From Paulinella micropora (lineage: Eukaryota; Cercozoa; Imbricatea; Euglyphida): a stretch of DNA of 20,446 nucleotides. Shown in pieces: positions 20,001 through 20,446 of this stretch. Each line of letters starts with the position of its first letter. Positions within the stretch are counted from its first letter, which is position 1. The stretch is from the NCBI GenBank assembly GCA_009731375.1, contig BJOX01000025.1, positions 282,745 through 303,190 of the forward strand, read 5' to 3'. The position numbers were made by a program, and so were the translations under genes. The notes under the pieces are model-generated. The model saw only the letters and a list, made by a program, of their open reading frames with translations, ran no database searches and was not told where the DNA came from.

Positions 20001-20446
20001 TCTTTGTAAATGAGATCTTTGAGCGCATGAAACGCTTGCAAAGCCTCTTCGTCCCACTTCTCAAAGTCTCCAAAATCTATCATTTTCTCCACTTTAGCCC
20101 GTGTTGCACCCCAATCGGGTATAAACTGGCTATAGTATTGCGCCATCGCAAGGAATGAGTGCAATTCAGAGCGGTTCTTCGGTATCGGTCAATTCATAAT
20201 CTCCTCCCTCTTCTCTTTGGATATCGAGACTCGATTATGGGAGATCTCGTACCCTAAGTATGTCACACTCGTCTTGGTAAGTTGACACTTCTTTAGATTG
20301 CACTTCAGGCCAAAAGCTCCGATGCGCCTGAATATATCGGACAAATGATCGATATGCTCCTCCATTGTGTTAGAGTATACGATAATGTCATCGATATAGC
20401 AAAATGCATATTCTCCCGCCTTCTGTCCCCGCCTTCTCATAAAGCC
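17060..20446 (-). pseudogene. pol: Ty3/gypsy pol (RT end, RNase H, integrase) with one in-frame stop
   Basis: One reading frame runs from the window edge to TGA at 17060-17062, broken only by a TGA at 20189-20191 where the family usually has Trp. Right of it is the RT palm with YIDD. Left of it, numbering from codon 20164-20162 as 1: RT thumb 1-40; RNase H with Asp75, Glu119, Asp145 and Asp187; a spacer; integrase zinc ligands His393, His400, Cys430, Cys433; integrase core Asp463, Asp523, Glu559 (D-D-35-E); GPY module around 683-740 with GPY at 706-708; then a tail of about 290 residues. Codon 20164-20162 is TTG and there is no reason to think translation starts there. The otherwise intact 1000-codon frame implies a recent loss, a base-calling error, or readthrough. 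The window cuts off the protein's N-terminal part. Confidence 0.85.

Larger units (their letters stand above)
15557..20446 (-). mobile_element. Ty3/gypsy LTR retrotransposon, 3' half, cut by the window edge
   Basis: Read from right to left, the element shows the end of reverse transcriptase, RNase H, integrase with zinc region and GPY module, a long C-terminal tail, about 840 nt without an obvious gene, a candidate polypurine tract (16211-16220) and a candidate 3' LTR (15557-16207). The order RT, RNase H, integrase is that of Ty3/gypsy elements. Gag, protease, most of RT, the 5' LTR and the primer-binding site would lie beyond 20446. The target duplication cannot be checked. Confidence 0.85.

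Noticed and set aside
20189-20191. Reassignment of TGA to Trp in this organism
   Set aside because: The lipase and pol end with TGA at the expected C-termini, and Trp is otherwise TGG throughout, so one isolated TGA is better explained by mutation or error.

Overview
The window is nuclear DNA from a eukaryote, most likely a microbial one (alga, stramenopile or similar protist). Both host genes are split by GT-AG introns, the exons are clearly more GC-rich than the introns, simple repeats are very dense, there are three 10-N scaffold gaps (1676-1685, 6408-6417, 15885-15894), and the right end holds a Ty3/gypsy retroelement. I cannot fix the lineage from sequence alone. No rRNA, tRNA, operon or CRISPR array is visible.

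Layout. 1-983: simple repeats (poly-C, CT, TCTA, CTTT, CTT, CTC). 984-7239, plus strand: a 16-exon gene whose splice phases all agree, giving 822 codons. It encodes the transmembrane part of a 7TM-RGS receptor, the first half of an RGS domain, a PH domain, a MYND zinc finger, a linker, and then the second half of the RGS domain. 7240-8875: noncoding space between two convergent genes. 8876-13879, minus strand: a complete 7-exon, 330-residue secreted class 3 lipase with signal peptide and a Ser163/Asp219/His273 triad. Its introns are nearly all CATA/TATG and GATA arrays. 13880-15556: noncoding DNA with AAC, ATTC and AATT arrays and a duplicated unique block of about 120 bp. 15557-20446, minus strand: the 3' half of a Ty3/gypsy element (reverse transcriptase end, RNase H, integrase, GPY module, long C-terminal tail, putative polypurine tract and LTR). 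Its pol frame is interrupted by one TGA.

Two observations stand out. First, the RGS domain appears to be physically interrupted by PH and MYND domains in one receptor-like protein, with the RGS residues that contact G-alpha kept in both halves. Second, the lipase introns contain many short 'echoes' of the neighbouring exon borders, always including the splice site and always embedded in the tetranucleotide arrays. The best case is five extra copies of the exon end that encodes the catalytic GHSLG nucleophile elbow. A similar duplication of a unique block inside repeats occurs at 14.2/14.6 kb, which suggests a local repeat-driven copying process. The repeat sense also alternates from intron to intron, so complementary arrays flank lipase exons 4 and 5.

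The receptor and the lipase have no evident functional link; they are simply convergent neighbours. The retroelement lies upstream of the lipase in the same orientation, so its 3' LTR points toward the lipase promoter region. Gene models rest on splice-phase agreement and motif recognition by eye, without transcript data.
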